Assembly (NCBI RefSeq): GCF_011682235.2 | Contig: NZ_CP076718.1 | Location: 1,254,693-1,318,692 of the forward strand | Reading direction: 5' to 3' | Length of the DNA stretch: 64,000 nucleotides | Source of the DNA: Rhodocaloribacter litoris | GTDB lineage: Bacteria; Bacteroidota; Rhodothermia; Rhodothermales; ISCAR-4553 | In this document: in pieces, positions 43,007 through 51,171 of the stretch | How the letters are laid out: every line of letters begins with the position of its first letter | Numbering within the stretch: the first letter of the stretch is position 1 | Notes under the pieces: model-generated | The model's input: the letters and a program-made list of their open reading frames with translations, nothing else | Database searches by the model: none | Told to the model about the DNA's origin: nothing | Program-made: the position numbers and the translations under genes

Positions 43007-44392
43007 ATGACGGCTTCCCCGGCTGCCCGGCGGGACGAGACGGCCGAACGGCCCCGGCTGCTGCTCGTCGACGACGAGGAAAACATCCTGCATGCCCTGC
43101 ACCGGCTGCTGCGCAAGCAGTACGAGGTCCATACCACCACCTCGCCGGAGGAAGCCCTCGACCGGGTGCGCGAGCAGTCCTACGCGGTGCTCCTCTCGGA
43201 CCAGCGCATGCCGGGTATGGACGGCACCGAGCTGATGGCCCGCGCCCGCGAACACGCCCCCGACACCATACGGATCATCCTGACCGGCTACGCCGACATC
43301 CACGCCGTCATCCGGGCCATCAACGAAGGCGCCATCTACCGCTTCCTCACCAAACCCTGGAACGACGACGAGCTGCAGGCCACGCTGCGCCAGGCCGTGG
43401 CCCAGTACGAACTCGTCCAGGAAAACCAGCGGCTGCTGTCCCTGACGGAAGAACAGAACCAGAAGCTGGAAGCCTTCAACAGGACGCTGCGCCAGAAGGT
43501 CATGGAGCGCACCCGCCAGGTGACCGAGTTGAACCAGTCCCTGACGAAGAGCTTCCGCGGCACGATCGAGGTGCTGTCCCAGCTGGCGGACATGCACAGC
43601 CCGGCCCTGAGCAAGCACGCCAAGCGCGTGACGGCCCTGGCCTGCATGATCGGCGAACGGCTCCGGCTCGGCAGCGAGCAGCTCTTCCAGCTGGAGGTGG
43701 CCGCCACGCTGCACGACATCGGCAAAATCACGATGGACCCGAACCTGCTCAAGCAGCCCTATGCCCAGATGAAGGCCCACGACCGGGCCGTCCTGATGAC
43801 GCACGCCACCCGGGGCGCCGCGCTCGTCCAGATGATTCCGAACCTGGAGGAAGCCGCCCGCTACGTCCGCCACCACCACGAGCACTACGGCGGCGGCGGG
43901 TTCCCCAAACGCCTCGAAGGCAACCAGATCCCCCTGGGCTCCCGCATCATCGCCGTCGCCGATGCGTTCGACAACGCCCTCAACGGGCGCAGCTCGTTCC
44001 AGAAAACCACCCCCGAACAGGCCCTGAAGTACGTCCGGGACAACACCCCGACGCTGTTCGACCCCTACCTCGTCGATATCCTCATCACGTGTATCCTGCA
44101 GGAGAACCGCCCCATCAACCACGCCATGGAGGTGGAGGTGGGCCTGTTCGACCTGAAGCCCGGCATGGTACTGGCCCGCGACGTGCGCTCGATCCGCGGC
44201 ATCCTGCTCCTGGAGAAGCACCAGGTCCTCGACGAAGGGTTCATCAACCGGCTGCACGCCTACCACGAAACGGAACCGATCATCGACGGCATCCTGGTCT
44301 ACCGCAACCAGACGGCGGCCACCGACGCACGACCGGCTCCGGCCGACGTGCCGCCCGCCGCCGGTCCTCCCCCGGTGCTCCTTTCACGCTGA
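43007..44392 (+). CDS. Receiver-HD-GYP protein (RpfG-like)
   Basis: A 461-residue response regulator fused to an HD-GYP domain. The receiver has its phospho-acceptor at D65 (LLSDQRMPGMDG). A coiled coil (about 130-175) leads to the HD-GYP domain with H236-D237 (LHDIGK) and a signature at 290-300, HHEHYGGGGFP. The canonical form is HHExxDGxGYP, so the Asp before the second Gly and the Tyr are changed to Gly and Phe. HD-GYP proteins hydrolyse c-di-GMP or cGAMP; activity here is uncertain. A C-terminal module follows (LKPGMVLARDVRS to DGILVYRN). ATGA overlap with the upstream regulator shows a kinase-regulator-effector operon. Confidence 0.93.
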   Translation: MTASPAARRDETAERPRLLLVDDEENILHALHRLLRKQYEVHTTTSPEEALDRVREQSYAVLLSDQRMPGMDGTELMARAREHAPDTIRIILTGYADIHAVIRAINEGAIYRFLTKPWNDDELQATLRQAVAQYELVQENQRLLSLTEEQNQKLEAFNRTLRQKVMERTRQVTELNQSLTKSFRGTIEVLSQLADMHSPALSKHAKRVTALACMIGERLRLGSEQLFQLEVAATLHDIGKITMDPNLLKQPYAQMKAHDRAVLMTHATRGAALVQMIPNLEEAARYVRHHHEHYGGGGFPKRLEGNQIPLGSRIIAVADAFDNALNGRSSFQKTTPEQALKYVRDNTPTLFDPYLVDILITCILQENRPINHAMEVEVGLFDLKPGMVLARDVRSIRGILLLEKHQVLDEGFINRLHAYHETEPIIDGILVYRNQTAATDARPAPADVPPAAGPPPVLLSR

Positions 44393-44402
44393 CCGGCGCA
44401 GC

Positions 44403-45557
44403 CTAGACCGTAGCCGCCGGAACGGCCGCGACCTCTTCGAGCAGGCTGTCGTAGGCCGCCACGTGCGTGCGCCAGTCGAGTCGCTCGGGTATGCTCCGCA
44501 GCGTGGAAACGGGCAGCGGGCGTTCCTCTCCCCGCAGGATGGCGGACAGGATCCGGTAGAGCTCCTCCTCGTCCTCGTAGAGGATGGGGGCGTGCAGCAG
44601 CGGCCGGTGCAGCGACGCGGGAATGAGTTCGGGATAGCTGAGCCGGTTGGGCAAAAGCGGGTGACAGCCGCAGTAGATGGCTTCCAGGATGGCGATGCCG
44701 AAGAACTCGTGCAGGGAGGTGGAAACGACCAGGTCGGCGCGGTGCAACAGCCGGCTGTACTCCTCGAAGTCCTCGGCGTACCCGTAGTGGAGGATCCGTT
44801 CCGCATACCGCTCGAAGGCCTGCTCGAACTCGTAGGGCTGCTCTTCGAAGCGCTCCCCGGCCAGGATGAGTTGAAACCGGTGGCCGGTGTCGTCGAGCCG
44901 GTTCATCAGGCGGAAGAAGGCCTCCGGGTTCTTGTCGTACTCCCAGCGCTGGTTCCACAGCACGATGGGCGGCTTCATCCCGGGACCCCAGGTATGAGGC
45001 GGGTATTCGGCCCGGAAACGATCATGCGCCGCCAGGTCCATGCCCAGATGCAGGACGGTGCTTTTCTCCCGGATCTCCTGCACCGTGTGCAGGTGCGTAT
45101 AATCCGGAAAGCGCCGGAGCAGAACCGGCAACGCCTCCATAAACTCCTCGTAGTGAAAGTGGGAGTTGAAGACGACGCGGTCGGCGGCCAGGCACGAGAG
45201 GTAGTTGATGTAGCCGTAGGTTTCGTCGCGTTCCTGGCCGGGCGGCAGCGGATAGGTGAGCTGGTTTTCGTGGAGAAAGAAAACGACGGGCACGCCGTCG
45301 AAATGGGAGCGGGTCAGCGCCAGGAAGGCCGGCAGGTTGACCATGTCCGTGGCGAAGATGACGTCCGGGTGGAACCCCTGCTCGGCGGCCTGGACGGCCT
45401 TGCGGGCCATCGTGACGGCCCCACCGTGCATCCGCCACTTCCAGAAGCGGGGCGCCATCGTGATGGGCAGGATCTCATGACGGCTGTGCTTGCAGAAACC
45501 GTCCAGAAAGTTACGGTGGGACCCTCCGTACCAGGGTTCCAGGGCAAGGACCTTCAT
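44403..45557 (-). CDS. tRNA-queuosine alpha-mannosyltransferase family protein (QTMAN/GTDC1-like, DUF3524)
   Basis: A 384-residue GT4-type glycosyltransferase. The N-terminus MKVLALEPWYGGSHRNFLDGF plus MAPRFWKWRMHGGAVTMA is the DUF3524 signature shared with human GTDC1, the enzyme that adds mannose to queuosine in tRNA-Asp. The C-terminal GT4 half has VVLWNQRWEYDKNPEAFF, LHYGYAEDFEEYSRLLHRADLVVSTSLHEFFGIAILEAIYCGC, with the donor-site Glu residues. Nothing in the sequence proves tRNA as the substrate. I chose the ATG at 45557 because it gives the family start; the longer frame begins with unrelated sequence. It converges with the HD-GYP gene after a ten-base gap. Confidence 0.88.
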   Translation of the reverse strand: MKVLALEPWYGGSHRNFLDGFCKHSRHEILPITMAPRFWKWRMHGGAVTMARKAVQAAEQGFHPDVIFATDMVNLPAFLALTRSHFDGVPVVFFLHENQLTYPLPPGQERDETYGYINYLSCLAADRVVFNSHFHYEEFMEALPVLLRRFPDYTHLHTVQEIREKSTVLHLGMDLAAHDRFRAEYPPHTWGPGMKPPIVLWNQRWEYDKNPEAFFRLMNRLDDTGHRFQLILAGERFEEQPYEFEQAFERYAERILHYGYAEDFEEYSRLLHRADLVVSTSLHEFFGIAILEAIYCGCHPLLPNRLSYPELIPASLHRPLLHAPILYEDEEELYRILSAILRGEERPLPVSTLRSIPERLDWRTHVAAYDSLLEEVAAVPAATV

Positions 45558-45608
45558 CGGCTCGTTACGATCTGGGAGCGTTCCGAAAAAAGGACGTGGG
45601 GGCTGCAC

Positions 45609-45911
45609 CTACCGTCCGGGCGTCTGCTCCGGCCTGGGCTCGGCCTCGTCGTTCGCTTCGGCGTCTTTCAGGCGGGCGGCCTCGGCCAGTTCCCGGAGCA
45701 GCGCCTCTTCCTCCTGCGGCTCGGCCGGCCGTACGATGGAAACGGCCCGCACCTGGAGCTTCTCCCGCAGTTCCGCGTCTCGCACCTCCTCGGCCGTGAT
45801 CAGCTTCTCCTCTCCCGGCCCAAGCCGGAGCGTGCGCGTGGCCATCTCGATCACCACCGGCCGCGGGTTCGTGTTCTTGATCAGCATACCTTTGCGCTTC
45901 CGGGTAGCCAT
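45609..45911 (-). CDS. Small acidic protein of unknown function
   Basis: A 100-residue protein I do not recognise. It begins MATRKRKGMLIKNTNPRPVVIEMATRTLRLGPGEEKLITAEEV, which reads as a short beta-barrel-like core, and ends in a Glu/Ala-rich helix and a disordered acidic tail. An AGGAA motif lies eight bases upstream of the ATG at 45911, supporting this start. The N-terminal core resembles small structural or head-to-tail-type phage proteins in style only. It is transcribed towards the queuosine mannosyltransferase-like gene (51-nt gap), and the two may be co-transcribed. Confidence 0.7.
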   Translation of the reverse strand: MATRKRKGMLIKNTNPRPVVIEMATRTLRLGPGEEKLITAEEVRDAELREKLQVRAVSIVRPAEPQEEEALLRELAEAARLKDAEANDEAEPRPEQTPGR

Positions 45912-46077
45912 GCGAATTCCTGTCTGATGTCGTAGCTTATGCGCTGCCGGACCCTGCCGAAGTATACGAATTTTACGTGCCTCCCGGGAAGGACGGGCGT
46001 GCAGGGGGGCGTTTTCATCCTTTTTCCTCCATTGCCGGAGGAGCGCCCGGCAAGCTGAACAACGACCGGCCTCCGTC

Positions 46078-46815
46078 ATGTTTTCCGGGCTGCATGCGCT
46101 GCTGCGATCCGTGGGCGACGGCCTGCTGGAGGTCGTCATGCCGGCGTGCTGCATCGGTTGCGGGGACCGGCTCCGGTCGGCGGGCGGCCCGGTCTGCCCG
46201 TCCTGCCTGCGGAGCCTGGAGCGGGCCGATCCCGCGGAGGTGGCCGCCCGCCTGGCGGCCCTTACGGCGAGCCGGGACGTCTTCGAGGCGGCCTTTTCGC
46301 TGTGGCTTTTCGACAAGGGGGGCACCCTGCAACGGATCCAGCACATCCTCAAGTACGGCAACCGGCCGGCCCATGCACGCGCCCTCGGCAACCTGGTCGG
46401 GCAGGCCTTCGACGAGGCGTTGCGCACCGGGTCGCTGCGCGGGACGGCCCCACCGGAGCTGGTCGTCCCCGTGCCGTTGCACCCCAGGCGGCTCTACGAA
46501 CGGGGGTACAACCAGAGCGCCCTGCTGGCCGAGGGGGTCGCGGCGGTGCTGGACCTGCCGTGCCGGCCGGAGATGCTGCACCGCACCCGCGCCACCCGCT
46601 CGCAGACCCGGCTCACCCGCCCGGAGCGGTGGGCCAACGTCCACGGAGCCTTTGCTGCGCCCGCCTCCCCTGCGGCCGGCGTCGCCGGGCACCGGGTGCT
46701 GCTGGTGGACGACGTGCTGACGACCGGTGCCACCGTGGTGGCCGCGGCCCGGGCGCTCCGGGCGGGCGGCGCGGCTGCCGTCCTCCTGGCCACGCTGGCC
46801 CTGGCCCGCGATTGA
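46078..46815 (+). CDS. comF: ComF family phosphoribosyltransferase-like protein
   Basis: A 245-residue protein with an N-terminal zinc ribbon (CCIGCGDRL then CPSCLRSL) and a C-terminal phosphoribosyltransferase fold. The PRPP-binding motif is VLLVDDVLTTGATVVAAARAL; upstream are LVVPVPLHPRRLYERGYNQSALLA and the RTRATRSQTRLTRPERWANV segment. ComF/GntX-like proteins are linked to natural transformation in some bacteria, although their reaction is unclear. Length and motif order are normal. It stands alone between the orphan small protein and a convergent ABC ATPase gene. Confidence 0.92.
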   Translation: MFSGLHALLRSVGDGLLEVVMPACCIGCGDRLRSAGGPVCPSCLRSLERADPAEVAARLAALTASRDVFEAAFSLWLFDKGGTLQRIQHILKYGNRPAHARALGNLVGQAFDEALRTGSLRGTAPPELVVPVPLHPRRLYERGYNQSALLAEGVAAVLDLPCRPEMLHRTRATRSQTRLTRPERWANVHGAFAAPASPAAGVAGHRVLLVDDVLTTGATVVAAARALRAGGAAAVLLATLALARD

Positions 46816-46828
46816 CCCGCGCCGCCCC

Positions 46829-47473
46829 TCAACGGTAGTCCTCGACGCACAGAATCCGGGAGCACCCCGCCGCTTCCCCGGCATCGTTCGTGGCGATGAC
46901 GACGAGCCGCCCCGCCGCCAGGGCCCCGGCCACGATCCGGGACACCATGGCCCGGCCCGGGGCATCCAGGTTGGCGGTCGGCTCGTCGAGCAGGAGCAGC
47001 GGCGGATCGGCCAGGAGCGCGGCCGCGAAGCGCATCCGCTGTTTCATCCCCGACGAGTAGGTGGCCACCAGGTCGTCGGCACGGGCGGTAAGCTCCACCG
47101 CCTCGAGCACCGCCTCGATGCGACGCGGCGCCTCCGGAAGCCGCCGCGCCCGCGCCAGAAAAGCCAGGTTCTCCCGGGCGGAGAACCCTTCATACACGTT
47201 CAGGTAGGGAGCCACCAGGCCCACGTGCAGCGGCCGCTGCGCCGGCGGTATCGCCCGGCCGCCGGCCGTCAGCGTCACCGTGCCCCGGGACGGCACCAGC
47301 ACCCCCGCCAGGATCCGCACGAGCGTCGACTTGCCGGACCCGTTCGCACCCGTCACGGCAAGCGCCTGCCCGCCCTCCAGGGTAAAACCGAGCCTCCGGA
47401 AAAGGATGCGGCGGCCGAACCGGTGACCCAGGTCTTCGGCCACAAGGCATGCTATCGAAGGCGAGGTCGGCAC
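46829..47473 (-). CDS. ABC transporter ATP-binding protein, CcmA-like
   Basis: About 214 residues. Walker A is TGANGSGKSTLVRILAG, the signature motif is YSSGMKQRMRFAAALLADP, Walker B is LLLLDEPTANLD, and a switch-like ATNDAGEAAG follows instead of the usual H-loop. The compact size and the ALAVTGANGSGKSTL wording resemble CcmA, the ATPase of the heme exporter CcmAB, but no ccmB or other ccm gene is adjacent, so its partner is unknown. The start is uncertain: a GTG at 47473 or one at 47443; no ATG fits. The region 47474-47642 between this gene and the divergent DUF4399 gene probably holds both promoters. Confidence 0.85.
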   Translation of the reverse strand: MPTSPSIACLVAEDLGHRFGRRILFRRLGFTLEGGQALAVTGANGSGKSTLVRILAGVLVPSRGTVTLTAGGRAIPPAQRPLHVGLVAPYLNVYEGFSARENLAFLARARRLPEAPRRIEAVLEAVELTARADDLVATYSSGMKQRMRFAAALLADPPLLLLDEPTANLDAPGRAMVSRIVAGALAAGRLVVIATNDAGEAAGCSRILCVEDYR

Positions 47474-47642
47474 CAATCCCGGAAACAACGACGGGCAAAA
47501 CGGGTTGCTGGGGGCGTGTTGAAGATAGGATGCCCGCCCCCGTGCCGCCATGAAGATTGTGCGAGGCAACCTGCGCCCGCGGGCACGGCCGGCCCACCTG
47601 CTTCAGCGCTCCTTCGTTCCTCCCACCCACCACCACACCACG

Positions 47643-48104
47643 ATGAAACACCTTGCACTACCCGCCTCCTGCTTCCTCCTGCTCCTGTTTGCCGCGGCCT
47701 GCGGCGGTTCGGAGACCCCCTCCCCGGAAAACACCGAGGTGACGACCACCGAGACGGACACGACCGCCGTACAGGTCTTCTTCGTCACCCCGGCCGACGG
47801 CGACACGGTCACCTCGCCCGTGCGCGTCGTCATGGGGGCCGAGGGCGTCCGGATCGTCCCCGCCGGCACCATGGAGGAAGGCACCGGGCACCTGCACATC
47901 CTCATCGACACGGACTTCGTGCCGGCCGGCCAGGTGATCCCGACCGATTCCCTGCACCTCCACTTCGGCCAGGGACAGCTCGAAGCCGAGCTCGAGCTTG
48001 CACCGGGCACCCACACGCTCCGCCTGCAACTGGCCGACGGTGCCCACATCGCCCTCGACGGCCCGCAGTACCGGGACGAGATCCGGATCACCGTGCAGCA
48101 GTAG
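47643..48104 (+). CDS. DUF4399 domain lipoprotein
   Basis: A 153-residue exported protein. The signal (KHLALPASCFLLLLFAAAC) ends in a lipobox, giving a lipidated Cys20 followed by GGSETPSPENTEVTT, a flexible linker. The rest is the DUF4399 domain, recognised by VFFVTPADGDTVTSPVRVVMG and GHLHILIDTDFVPAGQVIPTD with a Ser/His-rich LHLHFGQGQ segment, and ALDGPQYRDEI near the end. The His-rich motif could bind a metal, but no function is established. The start is the ATG at 47643; an in-frame ATG 93 bases upstream would add a tail before the signal. Confidence 0.9.
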   Translation: MKHLALPASCFLLLLFAAACGGSETPSPENTEVTTTETDTTAVQVFFVTPADGDTVTSPVRVVMGAEGVRIVPAGTMEEGTGHLHILIDTDFVPAGQVIPTDSLHLHFGQGQLEAELELAPGTHTLRLQLADGAHIALDGPQYRDEIRITVQQ

Positions 48105-48590
48105 ACAACCGGCCCGAAACCGAATCCCACACGGGCGACGCGCGTCCGGGTTCCCCGTTCCGGGTCGCTTTCCCTTCAACCGGAACGGGGAACCCTGCGC
48201 GTTTCGCGCCTTCGCGGCAACCGGGGCGGGCGCGTCCGGGTATCCGTCCTCCTGAAAATGGGTCCGGTTCTTGCGAACCCCTGTCGCCGGGACTCGACCT
48301 TGCACCGGAGATTCCGGATATTGCCTCCGTTGAGCCTCCCCCGGATAAATCCGGGAGATTCCTGCTTCACCGACAGTAGCCTCGCTGACCGAAATCAGCG
48401 CTGGTCTTACACCGTCTCCACAGGCTGTCACGGTCGCTCCGACCGCCGGACCAAAGCACGAGACGATTCTGCCAAAGTTCTCGGCTGGCCATTCATCCCT
48501 GGTTTAAGAACCGGGGATCTGGACGTTCGGCCGCGTCTGGACGCGGAACGCGTCCATTTTGCCTGTGCCACACCCCAACGTTTCTTATGT
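48105..48590. other. Non-coding stretch before the MITE-like element
   Basis: No credible gene lies here. Short open frames occur on both strands (for example 48258-48608) but lack codon bias and recognisable domains, and one runs into the repeat. It has a CCCGGAT-AA-ATCCGGG palindrome (48340-48355) and a GGACGCG-GAA-CGCGTCC hairpin followed by ATTTT (48539-48560), which might terminate a transcript from the DUF4399 gene. Part of this tract may be an old decayed sequence. Confidence 0.5.
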
Positions 48591-48850
48591 ACTGATGTTA
48601 CGCAGTAGGCGACGAAGCCGTCCCGTTGCTTCCCTTTCGCTTCGTGGCGGGCCCCTCGACCAGGGAGAGGGCGACCCCCATCCCCCCTTCGGGGACCTTC
48701 CCCCTGCAGGGCCGCCGGGTGCGGCCAGGGGGAAGGGCCTGGGCCGAGACGATGCGGCCATGCAGCCCCTCCCCTTGCGAAGGGGAGGTGTCGCGAAGCG
48801 ACGGAGGGGTAGTCCTGCTATCCCACAGGTTTCAACTGCGTAACATCAGT
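48591..48850. mobile_element. MITE-like element with 16-bp terminal inverted repeats and 5-bp target duplication
   Basis: A 260-bp non-coding unit. The left end ACTGATGTTACGCAGT (48591-48606) is repeated exactly in inverse at 48835-48850, and TATGT flanks it on both sides (48586-48590 and 48851-48855), the usual sign of transposition. Inside are long hairpins: CCTTCCCCCTG with CAGGGGGAAGG (48696-48706 with 48726-48736), plus a smaller GCCGC/GCGGC stem, and CCTCCCCTT-GCG-AAGGGGAGG. No transposase is encoded, so it would need a helper element elsewhere. Its right end is 38 bases from the start of the next gene. Confidence 0.85.
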
Positions 48851-48853
48851 TAT

Positions 48854-48873
48854 GTAAACAGCTGTAAACAGCT
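48854..48873. repeat. Tandem duplication of a 10-bp unit next to the MITE-like element
   Basis: GTAAACAGCT occurs twice in a row (48854-48863 and 48864-48873), overlapping the last two bases of the right TATGT target duplication. It sits in the putative promoter/leader of the DUF5687 gene and may be a repair scar or a protein-binding pair. Confidence 0.8.
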
Positions 48874-48888
48874 TCGTTTTTCGCCCGG

Positions 48889-50418
48889 ATGCCTGCCTTC
48901 GCGACGTATCGCCTGCTGACCCGAAACCAGTGGCGGATCTTTCTCCGCTCGCTGCGGGCACGCCAGAACCTCTTCGTCTGGAGCGTTTTTGGCATTATGG
49001 GGCTCTATCTGGGACTCACCCTGATCACGCTCGGGCTGTACTTCGAACGGTTTGCCGGGTTGCTCGCCCCTTCAGGGGATCCCGTGACGGTGGTCAACAC
49101 CTACCTGCTGCCGGTGTTCATCGGCCTCTTCGGCCTTCGCTTTCTCTTCCAGCAGACGCCGGCGCTCCGGTTTCAGCCGTACCTGCACCTGCCCATCGAG
49201 CGGGCGCGGCTCGTGCGCTTCTTTCAGGCCACATCGCTGCTGAGCCTGCACAACGTCTACCCCCTGCTGTTCTTCGTGCCGTTCTGGAGCCGGCACGTTG
49301 CAGGGCACTACCCGGCAGGCGGGGCGGCCGCATGGCTCCTGGGGGTATTGCTGGCCCTCGCCGCCTCCAACTTCGCCAACCTGCTCGTTCGCTCGGTTCT
49401 TACCCGGCACGAAGGGCGTTTCCTGCTGGGCTTCGGCGTGTTGCTCTCGCTCATCTACCTCGACGAGCTGCTCGGAACCCGGTACGTGCAGGTCTTCTCC
49501 GCCTACCTCTTCGGCGGGCTGCTCGCCGGCGAGACGACCGTCCTGCTCCTGGTGACGGCTCTCCCGGTGTGGATGGTGCTGGCCTCGAACCTGATGCTGC
49601 TCCAGCGGCTGCACGGCGGCCTGTACCTGCCGCGGTCCGGGACCGCGGTTCCGGCCCGCCGGACGCGGCGCCTCCCGCTGCTCGAGCGGGCCGGTCTCAC
49701 CGGCCGGCTCATCCTGCTCGAACTGCGGCTGATCTGGCGCAACCGCCGTCCCCGCCACTACCTGCTCCTTTCGCTGCTGTTCTCCACGCTCTACCTCGTC
49801 TTCCTGCTCGCCAACCCCTCGCCCGGAGGAGACGTCATCCTCGGCGGCATCATCGGGCTGTTTGCCTCCGGCGGGTTCGTGCTCAACCACGGCCAGCTCA
49901 TGTTCAGCTGGGAAAGCAGCCACTTCGACGGGCTCCTGGTCCGGCCGCTTCCGGCGCGGGCGCTGATCCGGGCCAAGCTGCTGCTGCTGCAGGCTTCCTG
50001 TCTCCTGCTCTTCGTCGCCAGCCTGCCCCTGTTCCTCTGGCTGAAACCGGCCCTGGTGAAGCTCCACCTCGCTTTCCTCTTCTACAATGCCGGCATCACG
50101 ACGGTGCTGGTGATGCTGCTGGCGCTGCGCAACCGGCAGCCCGTCGACCTCGCCCGCAGCGGTGCCTTCTTCAACTACGAAGGGTTCTCCACCGCCCACT
50201 GGCTCTGGTTCTTCCCGACCGCCCTGCCCCCCTCGATCGCGCTGTTCGCCCTGCGCGACACCCCCGACACGGGGCTGCTCCTGCTCGGCGGCCTGGGCCT
50301 GATCGGCCTGCTGGCCACCCCGCTCTGGATCTCCTACTTCGCCTCCCGCTTCGAACAATGCCGCCTGCGCATGGCCGAGGGCTTCCGCCGGCGGCGCACC
50401 TGGACCCCATGCACGTAG
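48889..50418 (+). CDS. DUF5687 family ABC transporter permease-like protein
   Basis: A 509-residue polytopic membrane protein with about ten to twelve hydrophobic segments. The wording FLRSLRARQNLFVWSVFGIMGLYLGLTL, TPALRFQPYLHLPIERARLVRFFQATSLLSLHNVYPLLFFVPFW and NHGQLMFSWESSHFDGLLVRP is characteristic of DUF5687, the permease of a Bacteroidota-type ABC system. The ATPase gene follows with a ten-base overlap, so they act together as an exporter; the cargo is unknown. No clear ribosome binding site precedes the ATG, and the promoter must lie in or after the MITE-like element. Confidence 0.88.
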   Translation: MPAFATYRLLTRNQWRIFLRSLRARQNLFVWSVFGIMGLYLGLTLITLGLYFERFAGLLAPSGDPVTVVNTYLLPVFIGLFGLRFLFQQTPALRFQPYLHLPIERARLVRFFQATSLLSLHNVYPLLFFVPFWSRHVAGHYPAGGAAAWLLGVLLALAASNFANLLVRSVLTRHEGRFLLGFGVLLSLIYLDELLGTRYVQVFSAYLFGGLLAGETTVLLLVTALPVWMVLASNLMLLQRLHGGLYLPRSGTAVPARRTRRLPLLERAGLTGRLILLELRLIWRNRRPRHYLLLSLLFSTLYLVFLLANPSPGGDVILGGIIGLFASGGFVLNHGQLMFSWESSHFDGLLVRPLPARALIRAKLLLLQASCLLLFVASLPLFLWLKPALVKLHLAFLFYNAGITTVLVMLLALRNRQPVDLARSGAFFNYEGFSTAHWLWFFPTALPPSIALFALRDTPDTGLLLLGGLGLIGLLATPLWISYFASRFEQCRLRMAEGFRRRRTWTPCT

Positions 50419-51110
50419 ACGTACACGGCCTGAAGAAGACCTTCGGCACCACCACCGCGCTCGACATCCCCGAGCTCCACATCGCCCCGGGCGAGATCGT
50501 GGGCCTCGTCGGCAGCAACGGGGCCGGCAAAACCACGTTCCTCCGCCTCGTGCTCAACCTGATCGAGCCCAGCGCGGGCGCCGTCTACCTCGACGGGCGC
50601 AACGTGGCCGAACACGAAGACTGGAAACGCCACACCGGCTCGTACCTCGACCGCACCTACCTCATCGACTACCTGACCGCCGACGAGTACTTCGACTTCA
50701 TCGGAAGCCTGTACGGGCTCTCGCCCCAAGAAACACGCGCCGCCCTGCAACCCCTTCAGGCCTTCTATCCCGACGAACCCCTCGGCCGGACGACCCGGTT
50801 CATCCGCGACCTCTCGATGGGCAATGCCAAAAAGATCGGCATCATGGCCGCCCTGTTCGTCCGCCCGCGCCTGCTCCTGCTCGACGAACCGTTCGCCAAC
50901 CTGGACCCCCCTTCCCAGATCCGCCTCAAGCAGCTCCTGCGCGTGCTGCACGCCGCGCACGGCACCACGATGATCATCTCCAGCCACGACCTCCTGCACG
51001 TGACGGAGGTGTGCCACCGCATCACCCTCCTCGAACGGGGACGCATCGTGCGCGACAAGGCCACCTCTCCGGACACCCTGCACGAGCTGGAAAAATATTT
51101 CACCTCCTGA
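50409..51110 (+). CDS. ABC transporter ATP-binding protein, partner of the DUF5687 permease
   Basis: A 233-residue ATPase that starts at the ATG at 50409, ten bases inside the permease gene. Walker A is VGSNGAGKTTFLRLVLNL, the signature motif RDLSMGNAKKIGIMAALF, Walker B LLLLDEPFANLDPP, and the H-loop lies in ISSHDLLHV. The overlap and joint reading order give a two-component exporter of the ABC-2-like class. Substrate and direction are inferred from the family only. Confidence 0.93.
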   Translation: MHVDVHGLKKTFGTTTALDIPELHIAPGEIVGLVGSNGAGKTTFLRLVLNLIEPSAGAVYLDGRNVAEHEDWKRHTGSYLDRTYLIDYLTADEYFDFIGSLYGLSPQETRAALQPLQAFYPDEPLGRTTRFIRDLSMGNAKKIGIMAALFVRPRLLLLDEPFANLDPPSQIRLKQLLRVLHAAHGTTMIISSHDLLHVTEVCHRITLLERGRIVRDKATSPDTLHELEKYFTS

Positions 51111-51171
51111 ACAGGGGCGACGGTCCCGTCTCGCCGCGCCCCGGCATGCCCCTCACAACCGCACCCGACGC

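Noticed and set aside
48340-48355. CCCGGAT-AA-ATCCGGG palindrome in the non-coding stretch
   Set aside because: Noted in the feature list, but there is no promoter, gene or U-tract to give it a role; one copy only.
48258-48608. A 116-residue frame running from non-coding sequence into the left end of the MITE-like element
   Set aside because: No ribosome binding site and no codon bias, and it ends inside the terminal inverted repeat; probably chance.
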